A stretch of 11,731 bases of DNA, from positions 1 through 11,731 of the forward strand of contig BNUH01000091.1 in the NCBI GenBank assembly GCA_025997215.1, in the 5' to 3' direction. Of this stretch, positions 5,205 to 11,731 are shown one piece after another (within the stretch, counting starts at the first letter, position 1; every line of letters begins with the position of its first letter). Made by a program: the position numbers and the translations under genes. The notes beneath the pieces are model-generated. The model was not told where the DNA came from. It was given only the letters and a program-made list of their open reading frames with translations, and made no database searches. Source of the stretch: Clostridia bacterium. Lineage in GTDB: Bacteria; Bacillota_A; Clostridia; Christensenellales; Aristaeellaceae.

Positions 5205-5505
5205 TTTTCTCTGTTAATATCATCGTCTCTGCCTTACGCAGCTCATCGTACACCCATTCAACGGGCATAGGCGCGCTGTATGTGATTTTGAGGTGTGTGC
5301 TGTTCATCTGCACCGGGTATTGAATCCGGATCAGCCCGGTGGTTTCTGTTGCGTACCCGGCCTCGACCTGGTCGATCGGCGCGTCTGTCACCGTGCCATG
5401 GTGTTCCAGCCACGCGTACGCTTCAAGCGCGGTGAATCTGTCCGCGACTTTGGCCAGTGACATTTTGTCGCTGTAGACGTACCAACCCGGTTGTTGATCA
5501 CTCAT
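5188..5505 (-). CDS. hypothetical phage protein, 105 aa
   Basis: ATG 5505 overlaps the methyltransferase stop as ATGAGTGA, so translation is probably coupled; there is no clear binding site of its own. The product begins MSDQQPGWYVYSDKMSLAKV, with a helical part (FTALEAYAWLEHH) and a beta-rich centre (TTGLIRIQYPVQMNSTHLKI). No family is recognised. It may end prematurely: the +1 frame after the last 4 codons continues for 39 protein-like residues (separate entry). Being next to the beta-class methyltransferase gives no firm hint of its role. Confidence 0.65.
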   Translation of the reverse strand: MSDQQPGWYVYSDKMSLAKVADRFTALEAYAWLEHHGTVTDAPIDQVEAGYATETTGLIRIQYPVQMNSTHLKITYSAPMPVEWVYDELRKAETMILTEKSRINR

Positions 5506-6403
5506 CGAGCAGGTCAAATATCGTCTGAGTTTTTTGCGATTGGACAGCGGTCAAGCAGTTACTGACCATTTGCTTGTAATACGATTCTTTGAGTTCGATC
5601 CCTATCGCACGCCGGCCCATTTCCAGCGCTACAACCGCCTCTGAACCTATCCCGCCAAACGGTGTTAACACGCTATCGCCGGGGTTAGACCATAACTCCA
5701 GCCCGCGACGGATGACCGAGAGCTGCAAAGGCGCGATGTGCCGCTCGTCGTTTTCCTCGCGTGCGCTGCGATATTGCAGCGTGTCCGATGGGTTGATGTC
5801 CGTCCATATGGGCGATGCATACCGCTGCCAGACGCTGACCGGGAATGATTCGTTGGTGTGGTGCACGGGTTCTGGATTTACCCCCGGCTTGCGCATTGAG
5901 ACCAGATAATCCGGGATACCCTGCCGTGACATGCAGCTGTCTTTTTTGAGTTGTTTGTGCAGCAATCCCAGCGCTTTAGTGCGCTGCATCGCGGTAACCG
6001 GGTCTTTCCAGATGACGACCTCGCTATGATATATCCAGCCGATGGATTCAAACAACCGAATCAAATCGCCGCGAAAGTCGCGTATGCCTATGTACCCGTC
6101 GCGCTCCTTCGAAGTAGGCAAGTTCATGCAGTGGAATGACAATATGCGTCCTGGAATCGTTATCCTGTATAACTGCTCGACAATATACCGAAATTGCTCT
6201 ATGAATTCCTGATCATTTCTGCAATTGCCTAAGTCGCGCTCGCTGTTGCTATAAGTGTATAACGATGCGAATGGCGGTGAAAAGATTATGTAGTGTATCG
6301 AGTTATCCGGTATCCCTTGTAATACCTCGCAGCTGTCGCCATGATAAAGTGCGTAGTTATCTGTTATACATTGATTCAGCACGCCAATTCTTCCTTCAAC
6401 CAT
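5498..6403 (-). CDS. beta-class DNA methyltransferase (N4-cytosine or N6-adenine)
   Basis: A 301-residue exocyclic amino methyltransferase. Motif IV is SPPF (42-45) near the N-terminus and the SAM-binding motif I comes last as TPFGGIGSE (247-255), followed by AIGIELKESYY (266-276); this order is the beta class. SPPF fits N4-cytosine enzymes but also some adenine enzymes, so the base is left open. The segments RDGYIGIRDF, WKDPVTAMQRTKALGLLHKQ and GIPDYLVSMRKPG are those of a methyltransferase widespread in Firmicutes phages. ATG 6403 has GGAGG 7 bases ahead, within the end of the helicase gene (28-base overlap). No restriction partner is adjacent, so it is probably a solitary protective enzyme. 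Confidence 0.9.
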   Translation of the reverse strand: MVEGRIGVLNQCITDNYALYHGDSCEVLQGIPDNSIHYIIFSPPFASLYTYSNSERDLGNCRNDQEFIEQFRYIVEQLYRITIPGRILSFHCMNLPTSKERDGYIGIRDFRGDLIRLFESIGWIYHSEVVIWKDPVTAMQRTKALGLLHKQLKKDSCMSRQGIPDYLVSMRKPGVNPEPVHHTNESFPVSVWQRYASPIWTDINPSDTLQYRSAREENDERHIAPLQLSVIRRGLELWSNPGDSVLTPFGGIGSEAVVALEMGRRAIGIELKESYYKQMVSNCLTAVQSQKTQTIFDLLDE

Positions 6404-7776
6404 GCCGGAACCTCCATTATTCGTGTTATTAGATATTCATCTTTGATCAGTTTGGTTTGTTTTATGTCCTGTTCAAGGATAGCGCGGGTGTGTTTGATCA
6501 TCTCTCTTTTCATGTGCGCGGCTTGTTTTTCTTTGCGCTGGATGTTCGCGCGCACAGCGCCCTCCGATTCCGACGACACGATATGCACGTCGACGGGTTG
6601 GGTCTGACCGAACCGCCAGCACCGGCGCACGGCCTGATAATACATTTCCCAGGAATCGCTAAGCCCAACAAAAATCATCTTCGAGCAGTTCTGCCAGTTC
6701 ATGCCGTAACCCGCAATGGACGGTTTGCTAACCAGTACACGGACACTGCCTTCCGCAAAACCGATCATGGAGTTAACCTTGTGCTCGCCGCTGTCAGCAC
6801 CCTTTACCTCGACCGCGCCTTGTATTGAGCGTGTCAGGTTGTCCGATTCGCTGTTCAGGTCACACCATACCAGAACCTGCTTGTCTGTAGAGTTTGCTAT
6901 CTCGGCGGCCACTGATACCCTGTCCGATAGGCTGTTGCGGCGCGCCTGGCGGCGTTCGAGCAGTGTTTGCGCCTCGGTTGCAAATATCGTGTACTGATCG
7001 CCCAGCATGGTATTATTGCTTTTTACTACGTGTTCGTGTAAGCGCAATTCAGGCAGATCATACCCAGCCGATTCAAAACCAATATCGGACGGCTTTTCGA
7101 TGACACATCCCCATGACGCAACCCAGGCCCAGAACGCGTCGCTTGCGTGCCGCTTTAGCCGCCATGTCTGGGTTTCACCGCCGTCGTGGACAAAGTATGT
7201 GGCCAGCATCTCCGTGCGCTTCATCACGCCTAAAAACTCGGAATGGTTGCCCAATTCCATAAAGTCGTTTGGCGCAGGCGTCGCCGTGCAGCACAGCTTG
7301 TATGGCGTATTCACATAGGCTTCTGTCAGCCATTGACGTGTTTTTGCGCCGTGATGTTTGAGTATTGAGCTTTCGTCCAGGATAATCCCGGCGAACGTTT
7401 CGGCGTCGAATCGGTCCATGATTTCGTAGTTGGCTATGTTGATCCCGTTCACGATGTCGCTTTGTGAGCGGCAGATGTTAACGCTGTAATTGAATTTTGC
7501 GCCTTCGCGCACGGTTTGCGCTGATACGGCCAGCGGCGCTAGTATCAGCACCGGCTTTGAGGTTTGCCGCGATACCTGCGATCCCCATTCAAGCTGGCAA
7601 ATGGACTTGCCCGCCCCGCATTCGAGGAATAACGCAGCCTTGCCCTTTTGAATCGCCCAGCGCGTTACGTACTTTTGCCACTCAAACATGAGCGGGTTTA
7701 ACTCGTTTACCTCGGCCTTGAACCCCGAATTCACAAACGCATGTTTTTTCGATGCCAGAAAATCTTGATACAGCAT
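6376..7776 (-). CDS. SF2 DEAD/SNF2-like helicase
   Basis: A 466-residue ATP-dependent helicase or translocase. Motifs in order: FEWQ (31-34, Q-like), Walker A ECGAGKS (52-58), LAPLAV (79-84, Ia), LDESS (133-137, motif II), TATPAPN (164-170, III), SIAGYGMNW (353-361, V) and QAVRRCWRFGQ (381-391, VI). All key residues are present, so it looks active. The SNF2-like spacing and short length fit the helicases that lie beside VRR-NUC nucleases in phage replication modules. ATG 7776 follows AGGAG by 7 bases and shares one base with the nuclease stop (TAATG). It probably acts in DNA replication or repair together with the nuclease. Confidence 0.9.
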   Translation of the reverse strand: MLYQDFLASKKHAFVNSGFKAEVNELNPLMFEWQKYVTRWAIQKGKAALFLECGAGKSICQLEWGSQVSRQTSKPVLILAPLAVSAQTVREGAKFNYSVNICRSQSDIVNGINIANYEIMDRFDAETFAGIILDESSILKHHGAKTRQWLTEAYVNTPYKLCCTATPAPNDFMELGNHSEFLGVMKRTEMLATYFVHDGGETQTWRLKRHASDAFWAWVASWGCVIEKPSDIGFESAGYDLPELRLHEHVVKSNNTMLGDQYTIFATEAQTLLERRQARRNSLSDRVSVAAEIANSTDKQVLVWCDLNSESDNLTRSIQGAVEVKGADSGEHKVNSMIGFAEGSVRVLVSKPSIAGYGMNWQNCSKMIFVGLSDSWEMYYQAVRRCWRFGQTQPVDVHIVSSESEGAVRANIQRKEKQAAHMKREMIKHTRAILEQDIKQTKLIKDEYLITRIMEVPAWLKEELAC

Positions 7777-8192
7777 TACGCGCTCCTATCTCGTTCGTTT
7801 TGTGTCAGGTAGTCAGTGATAACCTTTTGCGCTGCTTCGAAACCGTAACAAACCGCTACTTTGTTGCCCGCGCTGGATAATTCCGCTCCAAATGTCCGCT
7901 GGTTGGAGGATAGTTTGCCCGTTTTTTCACGCTTTAGCTCGATGAACAGAGCGGCATATTCCCCTCGCGGCACTGGCAGGCATATGTCCGGCACGCCCGC
8001 CTTGACGCCCTGCCGCCTTAGGTTGGCTGCTTCAGCCGGATGCCGGCTGCCGCCGTTTGGGATGCTGTACATCAAGCGCAATTCCGGGTATACGCATTCC
8101 TGCATAGCCGCCCACTGGAACAGCATCGCTTGCGCTTCGGCCTCGTAAGGCGCGGGAGGTGTGTTAATTGCGTTTCTTTTGCGTATAACCAT
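7776..8192 (-). CDS. VRR-NUC domain nuclease
   Basis: A 138-residue nuclease of the PD-(D/E)xK type. The core reads YSIPNGGSRHPAEAANLRRQ, then GVPD (66-69), IELKRE (84-89) and the helix with SSNQ (Gln98), so the Asp, ExK and Gln active-site residues are all present. It is a single-domain form, the usual size for phage versions, which are thought to cut branched or damaged DNA. ATG 8192 is used although only a weak GAAG lies ahead; no better start is available in the frame. Its stop overlaps the SF2 helicase start by one base, a pairing common in phage genomes. Confidence 0.9.
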   Translation of the reverse strand: MVIRKRNAINTPPAPYEAEAQAMLFQWAAMQECVYPELRLMYSIPNGGSRHPAEAANLRRQGVKAGVPDICLPVPRGEYAALFIELKREKTGKLSSNQRTFGAELSSAGNKVAVCYGFEAAQKVITDYLTQNERDRSA

Positions 8193-8243
8193 AATTCTGC
8201 TTCAAATACCACCCTTCAGCCGTGCTTATACTCCCTTTTCGTG

Positions 8244-8567
8244 TTATTCAGGTGGGTATACATAACGAATGTTATCGACGTATACGCCGCTTAGCCGTAT
8301 CGAGATAGGCGTACTGTCTTTGTTAGCGCAATCGACCGCAATGTGAAACGCGTTCTTAAGCGTTTCTGCTATAAAAGTTTTTGTTTCGCACATCAGCAGG
8401 TTGTCAGATTTGCTCTTGATTACAAACTCATATACATTCACTTTTTGCCTCGCTTTCTTGAAGCCGTTTGGCTGTTCATGCACGCTTGATTGTGCGCGTC
8501 CATCCGTGAATGCCTCTAATTTGCGCTGGGATACCCCAGGATCGATTTTAACCGCGAGGATGAGCAT
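8244..8567 (-). CDS. hypothetical phage protein, 107 aa
   Basis: An unrecognised 107-residue protein between a zinc-ribbon gene and the nuclease. It starts MLILAVKIDPGVSQRKLEAF, has a hydrophilic middle (RAQSSVHEQPNGFKKARQK) and a C-terminal half with beta-strand-like parts (KVNVYEFVIKSKSD, ISIRLSGVYVDNIRY). The ATG at 8567 has only a weak GGA ahead; the frame is open a little further upstream without an ATG, so the start is uncertain. A Gly-Phe-Lys-Lys stretch and basic content would allow DNA binding, but there is no named domain. Confidence 0.6.
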   Translation of the reverse strand: MLILAVKIDPGVSQRKLEAFTDGRAQSSVHEQPNGFKKARQKVNVYEFVIKSKSDNLLMCETKTFIAETLKNAFHIAVDCANKDSTPISIRLSGVYVDNIRYVYPPE

Positions 8568-8605
8568 TTGGTCATCCAGAAGTTTGCGCGCGTCCTAGGG
8601 GCATT

Positions 8606-8635
8606 CTAGGCCTTCTGAGAGCCTCGTATGATCAT
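8606..8635 (-). CDS. possible 9-residue micro-ORF
   Basis: ATG 8635 overlaps the zinc-ribbon stop as ATGA, with AGAAGGG directly ahead, and reads MIIRGSQKA. It ends 38 bases before the next start. It may help re-initiation across the gap, or be chance. It is one of four such tiny ORFs in this operon. Confidence 0.2.
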   Translation of the reverse strand: MIIRGSQKA

Positions 8636-8892
8636 CCCTTCTTCAACGCCGCGATAATCGCGCCCGCTTGCCGGGCTGTTAGCGCTGATTTAGTTTCAAG
8701 CGTGCGCTGCATAAGGAATCGAGCGTACCCGCCTTGACTATCGCTTGCCATCTCGCCAGTTTCAATGTTCTGCAGCTGTTTGATAAACCGCTGATACTTG
8801 CCGCATTTTGCACAGTATTCCTCGACATGCGGCCCATTGATCCGTACCGCCAATTCCTCGCTGCCGCATGCTAAGCACTTGCGATCTCCCAC
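8632..8892 (-). CDS. zinc-ribbon protein, 86 aa
   Basis: GTG 8892 is 8 bases after GGGGG and overlaps the primase-helicase end by 22 bases. The N-terminus is a zinc ribbon: CLACGS (6-11) and CAKCGKYQRF (about 27-36), with an intervening beta-rich turn (LAVRINGPHVEEY). The C-terminal third is helical and ends LTARQAGAIIAALKKG, like a tail found in small phage proteins that act with replication enzymes. Direct downstream position of the primase-helicase suggests a DNA-replication accessory role; this is inference from place and fold only. Confidence 0.75.
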   Translation of the reverse strand: MGDRKCLACGSEELAVRINGPHVEEYCAKCGKYQRFIKQLQNIETGEMASDSQGGYARFLMQRTLETKSALTARQAGAIIAALKKG

Positions 8893-10961
8893 GGAATACC
8901 CCCATCTTGTATATCTTGTATAAATGGATCTTGTACCGTTTTATCGAATGTTGACATTTCAACATCCAGCCAATTATACGTTTTTTGCTCGTCTGGTGTG
9001 TTCAGCAGTCGTTTGCTTTCTTTCTCGAAGTACATCCCGATCATCTCACCCTCAATGCCCAAATCGCGGTTTTTCATGACTTCCAGCACGTTTGAATACT
9101 CAAAATACCGCTCGGCCTTGCCCTTTTCGAAAAAGTCTACGGCAAGTTTTCGAAAGTCGTCGTTTACACGATGGAGCATAAACACATTATCCGCCGCGTT
9201 GGTTAGGTCGGCAGTGCCCGATATGTCTGTCTTGCGCAAAAACCCGGTAGGCTTGCGCGGATGGCAGACAAAGTGAATATGCACGTTGTAACGCTTAGCT
9301 ATTTCGGACACCATCAGCACAATCGCACTCTGCTTTTCAAGTTTGTCGCCGGGCATCGTGGATAAGTCAAGGCTCATCAGGTTATCGATGATGACAACGT
9401 CTGTGGCATGCTCACGCATATGCGCGAGTGTGTCCGTGATAACAGCCCTTGCGTTTGTGCCGTAATCGTTATTGTACAACCATAGCTTGTCGCCCGCCCA
9501 TTGGTCAATACGCACGCCTATTTCCGGCGGCGTAAAGTACACGCCATCGTATTGCGTCGGCTCCGTAAACTGCTTGCCTGCGGCTTGCAAATGCAGCCAG
9601 TTTTTCATGCGCTTGTCAGTCAATTCACCGCTAAACATCGCCACGCAGAACCCTCGGTTAATGCTTTCAAGCGCAAGCTGTGCCAGCATCGTGCTCTTGC
9701 CGCTGCCATTCCCGCCCGACCAGATTGACAACTCCCCTTTGTTAAAACCAATCAGTTTTCTGTCAAGGAGGTTGATTCCGGACGGGATGCTGACAATCTG
9801 CGAGCGGTCTTGCCGCGTTATGTCTGGCAAACGCAGGTATTTCGGCGGCGGTGGTTCCGGCGTGCCAAACAGGTCTGGCGTGTCATTCGGGCCTGGCGGC
9901 AATAGCGGCGCGCTTGTGATCGTCGGTTCAGGCGTCGTTATACGCAGCGGCTGGTCTTTGGGGTCGTAGGCATCTGGCTCAAACTTGAGTCGCACATCCT
10001 GCCATCGATACCGCTGACACGAGTTGTGAAAGCAGTGATACGCTATCGCGCCGCTGTCCATGACGATGATCGCGGCGTCCGGGGTTTTGTGGTTTGAATC
10101 AAACACGCACTCGTCGAGCACATACTTCGTCCCCATGCTGCAGCTGGCGGTCTTTGACACGCTGATTCCGTGCCGCGAAATGAACTCGTCGACGTCAAAA
10201 TTTGACGCGCCTTTTGCGCCAAATCCCGACGCGTTTTGCGATGATTTTTTGTCCGGCTTCGCGGGGAAAAGCGCTGCGATTTTTTTGAAAAGCTCGATGC
10301 TGTTTGGCGTGATTTCGTCCGGCACATGCAGCAGTTTGCTCTGCCGATGCGGACGCTCCGGAGTGTCAGCGCCCTTTCGCGCAATGACGCCGTATAGCTT
10401 TGTGATCCTCGATGCGTTAAAAACTGCTGTGTCAATCGCCGCTAATTCGTCGCTGAAAAGCATGTCCAGCGCTTGCAAAAACGCTTTGACAATGTCGCGG
10501 TTTTCGTCGCTGTTGCGCAAATTAACGCGGTACAGCAGGTGGTATCCGTTGCCGCTGTCGGCAATTACCGGCTCACTGAATCCCAAATTACGCAGGTATG
10601 AGTATACCCGCCGGGCCATATGCAAGGCCGATTCTTTCTCGGCATCTGTTGCACCCACGCCAGTAACACGCACCGGATCAGCGTCAATCAGCACCCATTC
10701 CCGTCGCCGAATATCGCTGTCAGACGTGGTAGTTTTTGGCTTAATAACTAGCTTTTCGCACTGTTCACGGCTATAACAATCGTCACGAATCGCGTTGAGC
10801 ACAAAGTAAAACGTCTCGTTCGGGTAACGCCGAATCTCGTCAAACAGCCGTGAAAAGTCGTGAAAATAGCCGCTTATCGGCATGTTTCCGACCGCACGCA
10901 GCTCGACCAGACCACCGAGTTTGAATACGCCTAAAGTGCGTGCAATCTCTTGCAAATTCAT
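8871..10961 (-). CDS. primase-helicase fusion (AEP-like primase plus RecA-type helicase)
   Basis: A 696-residue replication protein. The N-terminal part looks like an archaeo-eukaryotic primase: WVLIDADP (Asp93, Asp95), a SGNGYHLLY motif (136-144) and SRITKLYG (184-191). A zinc-like module follows (CVFDSNHK at 285-292 and HCFHNSCQ at 309-316). Then comes a Pro-rich linker (about 335-380) and a RecA-type helicase with Walker A GGNGSGKST (416-424), Walker B VVIIDNL (521-527) and the loop HFVCHPRKP (563-571). Such proteins make primers and unwind DNA at phage forks. ATG 10961 has GAGG 8 bases ahead and shares a base with the initiator stop (TGATG). All key residues are present. Confidence 0.92.
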   Translation of the reverse strand: MNLQEIARTLGVFKLGGLVELRAVGNMPISGYFHDFSRLFDEIRRYPNETFYFVLNAIRDDCYSREQCEKLVIKPKTTTSDSDIRRREWVLIDADPVRVTGVGATDAEKESALHMARRVYSYLRNLGFSEPVIADSGNGYHLLYRVNLRNSDENRDIVKAFLQALDMLFSDELAAIDTAVFNASRITKLYGVIARKGADTPERPHRQSKLLHVPDEITPNSIELFKKIAALFPAKPDKKSSQNASGFGAKGASNFDVDEFISRHGISVSKTASCSMGTKYVLDECVFDSNHKTPDAAIIVMDSGAIAYHCFHNSCQRYRWQDVRLKFEPDAYDPKDQPLRITTPEPTITSAPLLPPGPNDTPDLFGTPEPPPPKYLRLPDITRQDRSQIVSIPSGINLLDRKLIGFNKGELSIWSGGNGSGKSTMLAQLALESINRGFCVAMFSGELTDKRMKNWLHLQAAGKQFTEPTQYDGVYFTPPEIGVRIDQWAGDKLWLYNNDYGTNARAVITDTLAHMREHATDVVIIDNLMSLDLSTMPGDKLEKQSAIVLMVSEIAKRYNVHIHFVCHPRKPTGFLRKTDISGTADLTNAADNVFMLHRVNDDFRKLAVDFFEKGKAERYFEYSNVLEVMKNRDLGIEGEMIGMYFEKESKRLLNTPDEQKTYNWLDVEMSTFDKTVQDPFIQDIQDGGIPWEIASA
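8904..8935. repeat. three short ATCTTGTA repeats
   Basis: ATCTTGTAT occurs in tandem at 8904-8912 and 8913-8921, and ATCTTGTA again at 8928-8935. They lie within the last codons of the primase-helicase gene (reading QDPFIQDIQDGG). They may be only a result of repeated Gln-Asp codons. Confidence 0.5.
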
Positions 10962-11731
10962 CAAAAATCCTCACTTTCGTCGTCGTTGACGCGTGATAAT
11001 CGCGGTGAGGCGCGGGGGGATGCGCTTAGTAATTCTAGCTTGCCCTGTGCTTTGCCGCGTCTCAAAATTCCCTTGACATACTTCAGGTTTTGCTTATCTT
11101 TGCCGCTCTCGACGGCTATCCTGATCGCCTCTAAAACCCACTGGGCCGTGTACTGGTCTGCAAGCTCACAGATAGCCTTAATATCGCTGGAATCCCTAGG
11201 ATCTAAGCCAATTTTTCGGCTTGCATTGAGTGCGGCGTCCATGGCGTCGGACTCCTTTGCGACAACCTCCGGCGGTATATCAAAACAAAAATTGTTGTTG
11301 TTGTTGTCGTAAACCGTCCTGTCGGGGGGTAGGGGGGCTACGTTTTGGCTTACGGGGTTACCGTTTTGGGTTACCGGGGTTACGGGGGTTACCGGGGTTA
11401 CGGGGGTTACGTTATACGACAACAACAATTCTTTTGGTTCTTGAGTTACGGAGTTAACGTTTTGGGGTTCTTGAGTTACGGAGTTAACGTTTTGGCTTAA
11501 GTTTTGGGTTACGGGGTTACTACGATTATCGATTATCGGGTACGGATTCCCACACTTGTATACATCTGTATACAAGTGTGCACAAGTGTCGGTTTCTGTT
11601 TCGGTTTGCTCGCTTTTGCTTTCATCTTCCTGCATTTGCTCGCTTTTGCTTTCATCTTCCTGCATTTGCTCGCTTTTGCTTTCATCTTCCTGCATTTGCT
11701 CGCTTTTGCTTTCATCTTCCTGCATTTGCTC
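10961..11731 (-). CDS. DnaD-like replication initiator, N-terminus off window
   Basis: A 256-codon part is visible; the frame is open to the edge, so the N-terminal domain is missing. The C-terminal third reads like a DnaD C-terminal domain: LNASRKIGLDPRDSSDIKAI, then QYTAQWVLEAIRIAVESGK and NLKYVKGILRRGKAQG, matching the helix plus YxxxIL pattern used for loading the helicase on phage origins. The middle and upper parts are low complexity: MQEDESKSEQ repeated four times, a VTP/VTQ-rich region, QNVNSVTQEP twice and a run of five Asn. Its stop overlaps the primase-helicase start by one base. Fold call rests on pattern, not on a search. The repeats may be part of an origin inside this gene. Confidence 0.7.
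   Translation of the reverse strand, partial: EQMQEDESKSEQMQEDESKSEQMQEDESKSEQMQEDESKSEQTETETDTCAHLYTDVYKCGNPYPIIDNRSNPVTQNLSQNVNSVTQEPQNVNSVTQEPKELLLSYNVTPVTPVTPVTPVTQNGNPVSQNVAPLPPDRTVYDNNNNNFCFDIPPEVVAKESDAMDAALNASRKIGLDPRDSSDIKAICELADQYTAQWVLEAIRIAVESGKDKQNLKYVKGILRRGKAQGKLELLSASPRASPRLSRVNDDESEDF
11298..11428. repeat. 14-bp inverted repeats flanking a G-rich block
   Basis: TTGTTGTTGTCGTA at 11298-11311 and its exact complement at 11415-11428 flank about 100 bases that are rich in G on the + strand. The arms come from runs of Asn codons on one side and Leu-Leu-Ser-Tyr on the other. Confidence 0.7.
11324..11406 (+). repeat. G-run block with tandem 18-bp repeat, G-quadruplex-like
   Basis: The + strand has G runs of 6, 6, 4, 3, 4, 5, 4 and 5. 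From 11376 to 11406 the pattern GGGG-TTAC-GGGGG-TTACC-GGGG-TTAC-GGGGG satisfies a standard quadruplex pattern with short loops. An 18-bp unit (CCGGGGTTACGGGGGTTA) is repeated exactly at 11374-11391 and 11392-11409. It codes on the minus strand for repeated Pro-Val-Thr. Confidence 0.75.
11436..11495. repeat. exact 30-bp tandem duplication
   Basis: Two identical 30-bp units (11436-11465 and 11466-11495), each containing TTGAGTTACGGAGTTAACG, encode QNVNSVTQEP twice on the minus strand. Degenerate copies of the same core (GTTTTGG-TTACGGGGTTAC) recur at about 11343-11360 and 11501-11520, giving an iteron-like series. Confidence 0.85.
11551..11580. repeat. perfect 13-bp inverted repeat with 4-base loop
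   Basis: CACACTTGTATAC at 11551-11563, spacer ATCT, and its exact complement at 11568-11580. A further ACAAGTGT copy follows at 11582-11589. It lies within the initiator coding sequence (YTDVYKCGN region), so it can be both a protein-coding stretch and a structured or protein-binding DNA site. Confidence 0.85.
11605..11731. repeat. exact 30-bp tandem repeat, four copies, runs off window
   Basis: A perfect 30-bp period from 11605 to the window end, four full copies, encoding MQEDESKSEQ on the minus strand (acidic and Gln/Ser-rich). The copies are identical at DNA level, which suggests recent expansion. The true copy number may be higher since the array meets the window edge. Confidence 0.9.

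Noticed and set aside
4732..5217. Plus-strand open frame of 161 codons
   Set aside because: It runs antisense across the membrane-protein gene and the direct repeats, has no binding site, and all confident genes are on the minus strand.
8594..8610. CCTAG/CTAGG inverted repeat between genes as a terminator
   Set aside because: Stem of only five pairs and no T run on either side; the neighbouring genes look co-transcribed.
9472..9969. Plus-strand open frame of 165 codons, and another of 238 codons at 10060-10776
   Set aside because: Both are mirrors of the primase-helicase gene, whose motifs are unambiguous on the minus strand; translations resemble no family.
10043..10435. Minus-strand frame of 130 codons within the primase-helicase
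   Set aside because: Arg/Ser/Thr-rich out-of-frame shadow of the primase part; no start site with a binding sequence and no motif.
11436..11731. Regular 30-bp repeats as a CRISPR array
   Set aside because: The units are directly adjacent with no spacers between them and lie in frame inside a coding sequence, so they are tandem protein repeats.
1..11731. tRNA, rRNA, insertion sequence, integrase or attachment site
   Set aside because: No cloverleaf-like segment, transposase or recombinase motif or terminal inverted repeats were seen on either strand.

Overview
The window is part of the replication and DNA-metabolism (early) region of a tailed phage or prophage. The host is most likely a low-to-moderate GC Gram-positive (Firmicutes/Clostridia-like) bacterium. 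This rests on strong GGAGG-type ribosome binding sites before most genes, a DnaD-like replication initiator, and a string of small Cys-rich proteins of the kind common in Clostridia phages. The host assignment is inference; no host gene is present. Every convincing gene lies on the minus strand, packed with stop/start overlaps of 1 to about 30 bases, so the window reads as one long operon transcribed from high to low coordinates.

In transcription order (right to left): a replication initiator with a DnaD-like C-terminus and a highly repetitive N-terminal half (runs off the right edge); a 696-aa primase-helicase fusion; a zinc-ribbon protein; an unknown 107-aa protein; a VRR-NUC nuclease; an SF2 helicase; a beta-class (SPPF) DNA methyltransferase; an unknown 105-aa protein followed by what looks like a broken or interrupted gene with two 22-bp direct repeats; a 55-aa membrane protein; a Cys/Trp-rich protein; a HAD-like phosphatase; a 51-aa Cys-rich protein; an HNH endonuclease; a cluster of small proteins, four of them Cys-rich and two of those clearly related; a C5-cytosine methyltransferase; an unknown 87-aa protein; and the N-terminus of a PAPS-reductase-like protein that runs off the left edge.

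The initiator, primase-helicase, SF2 helicase and VRR-NUC/HNH nucleases form a phage replication and recombination set. The two methyltransferases probably protect phage DNA from host restriction. The PP-loop protein at the left edge may add a sulfur or nucleotide chemistry step. The zinc-binding small proteins are of unknown role.

Three things stand out. First, the middle of the C5 methyltransferase gene is open in two frames, and the frame that looks like the family's target-recognition region is not the frame of the catalytic motifs. Second, the initiator gene carries several layers of repeats (30-bp tandems, a 13-bp perfect inverted repeat, a G-quadruplex-like block) that could be a replication origin. 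Third, at least three small-protein genes end in the residues ENGG, whose codons form the ribosome binding site of the next gene.
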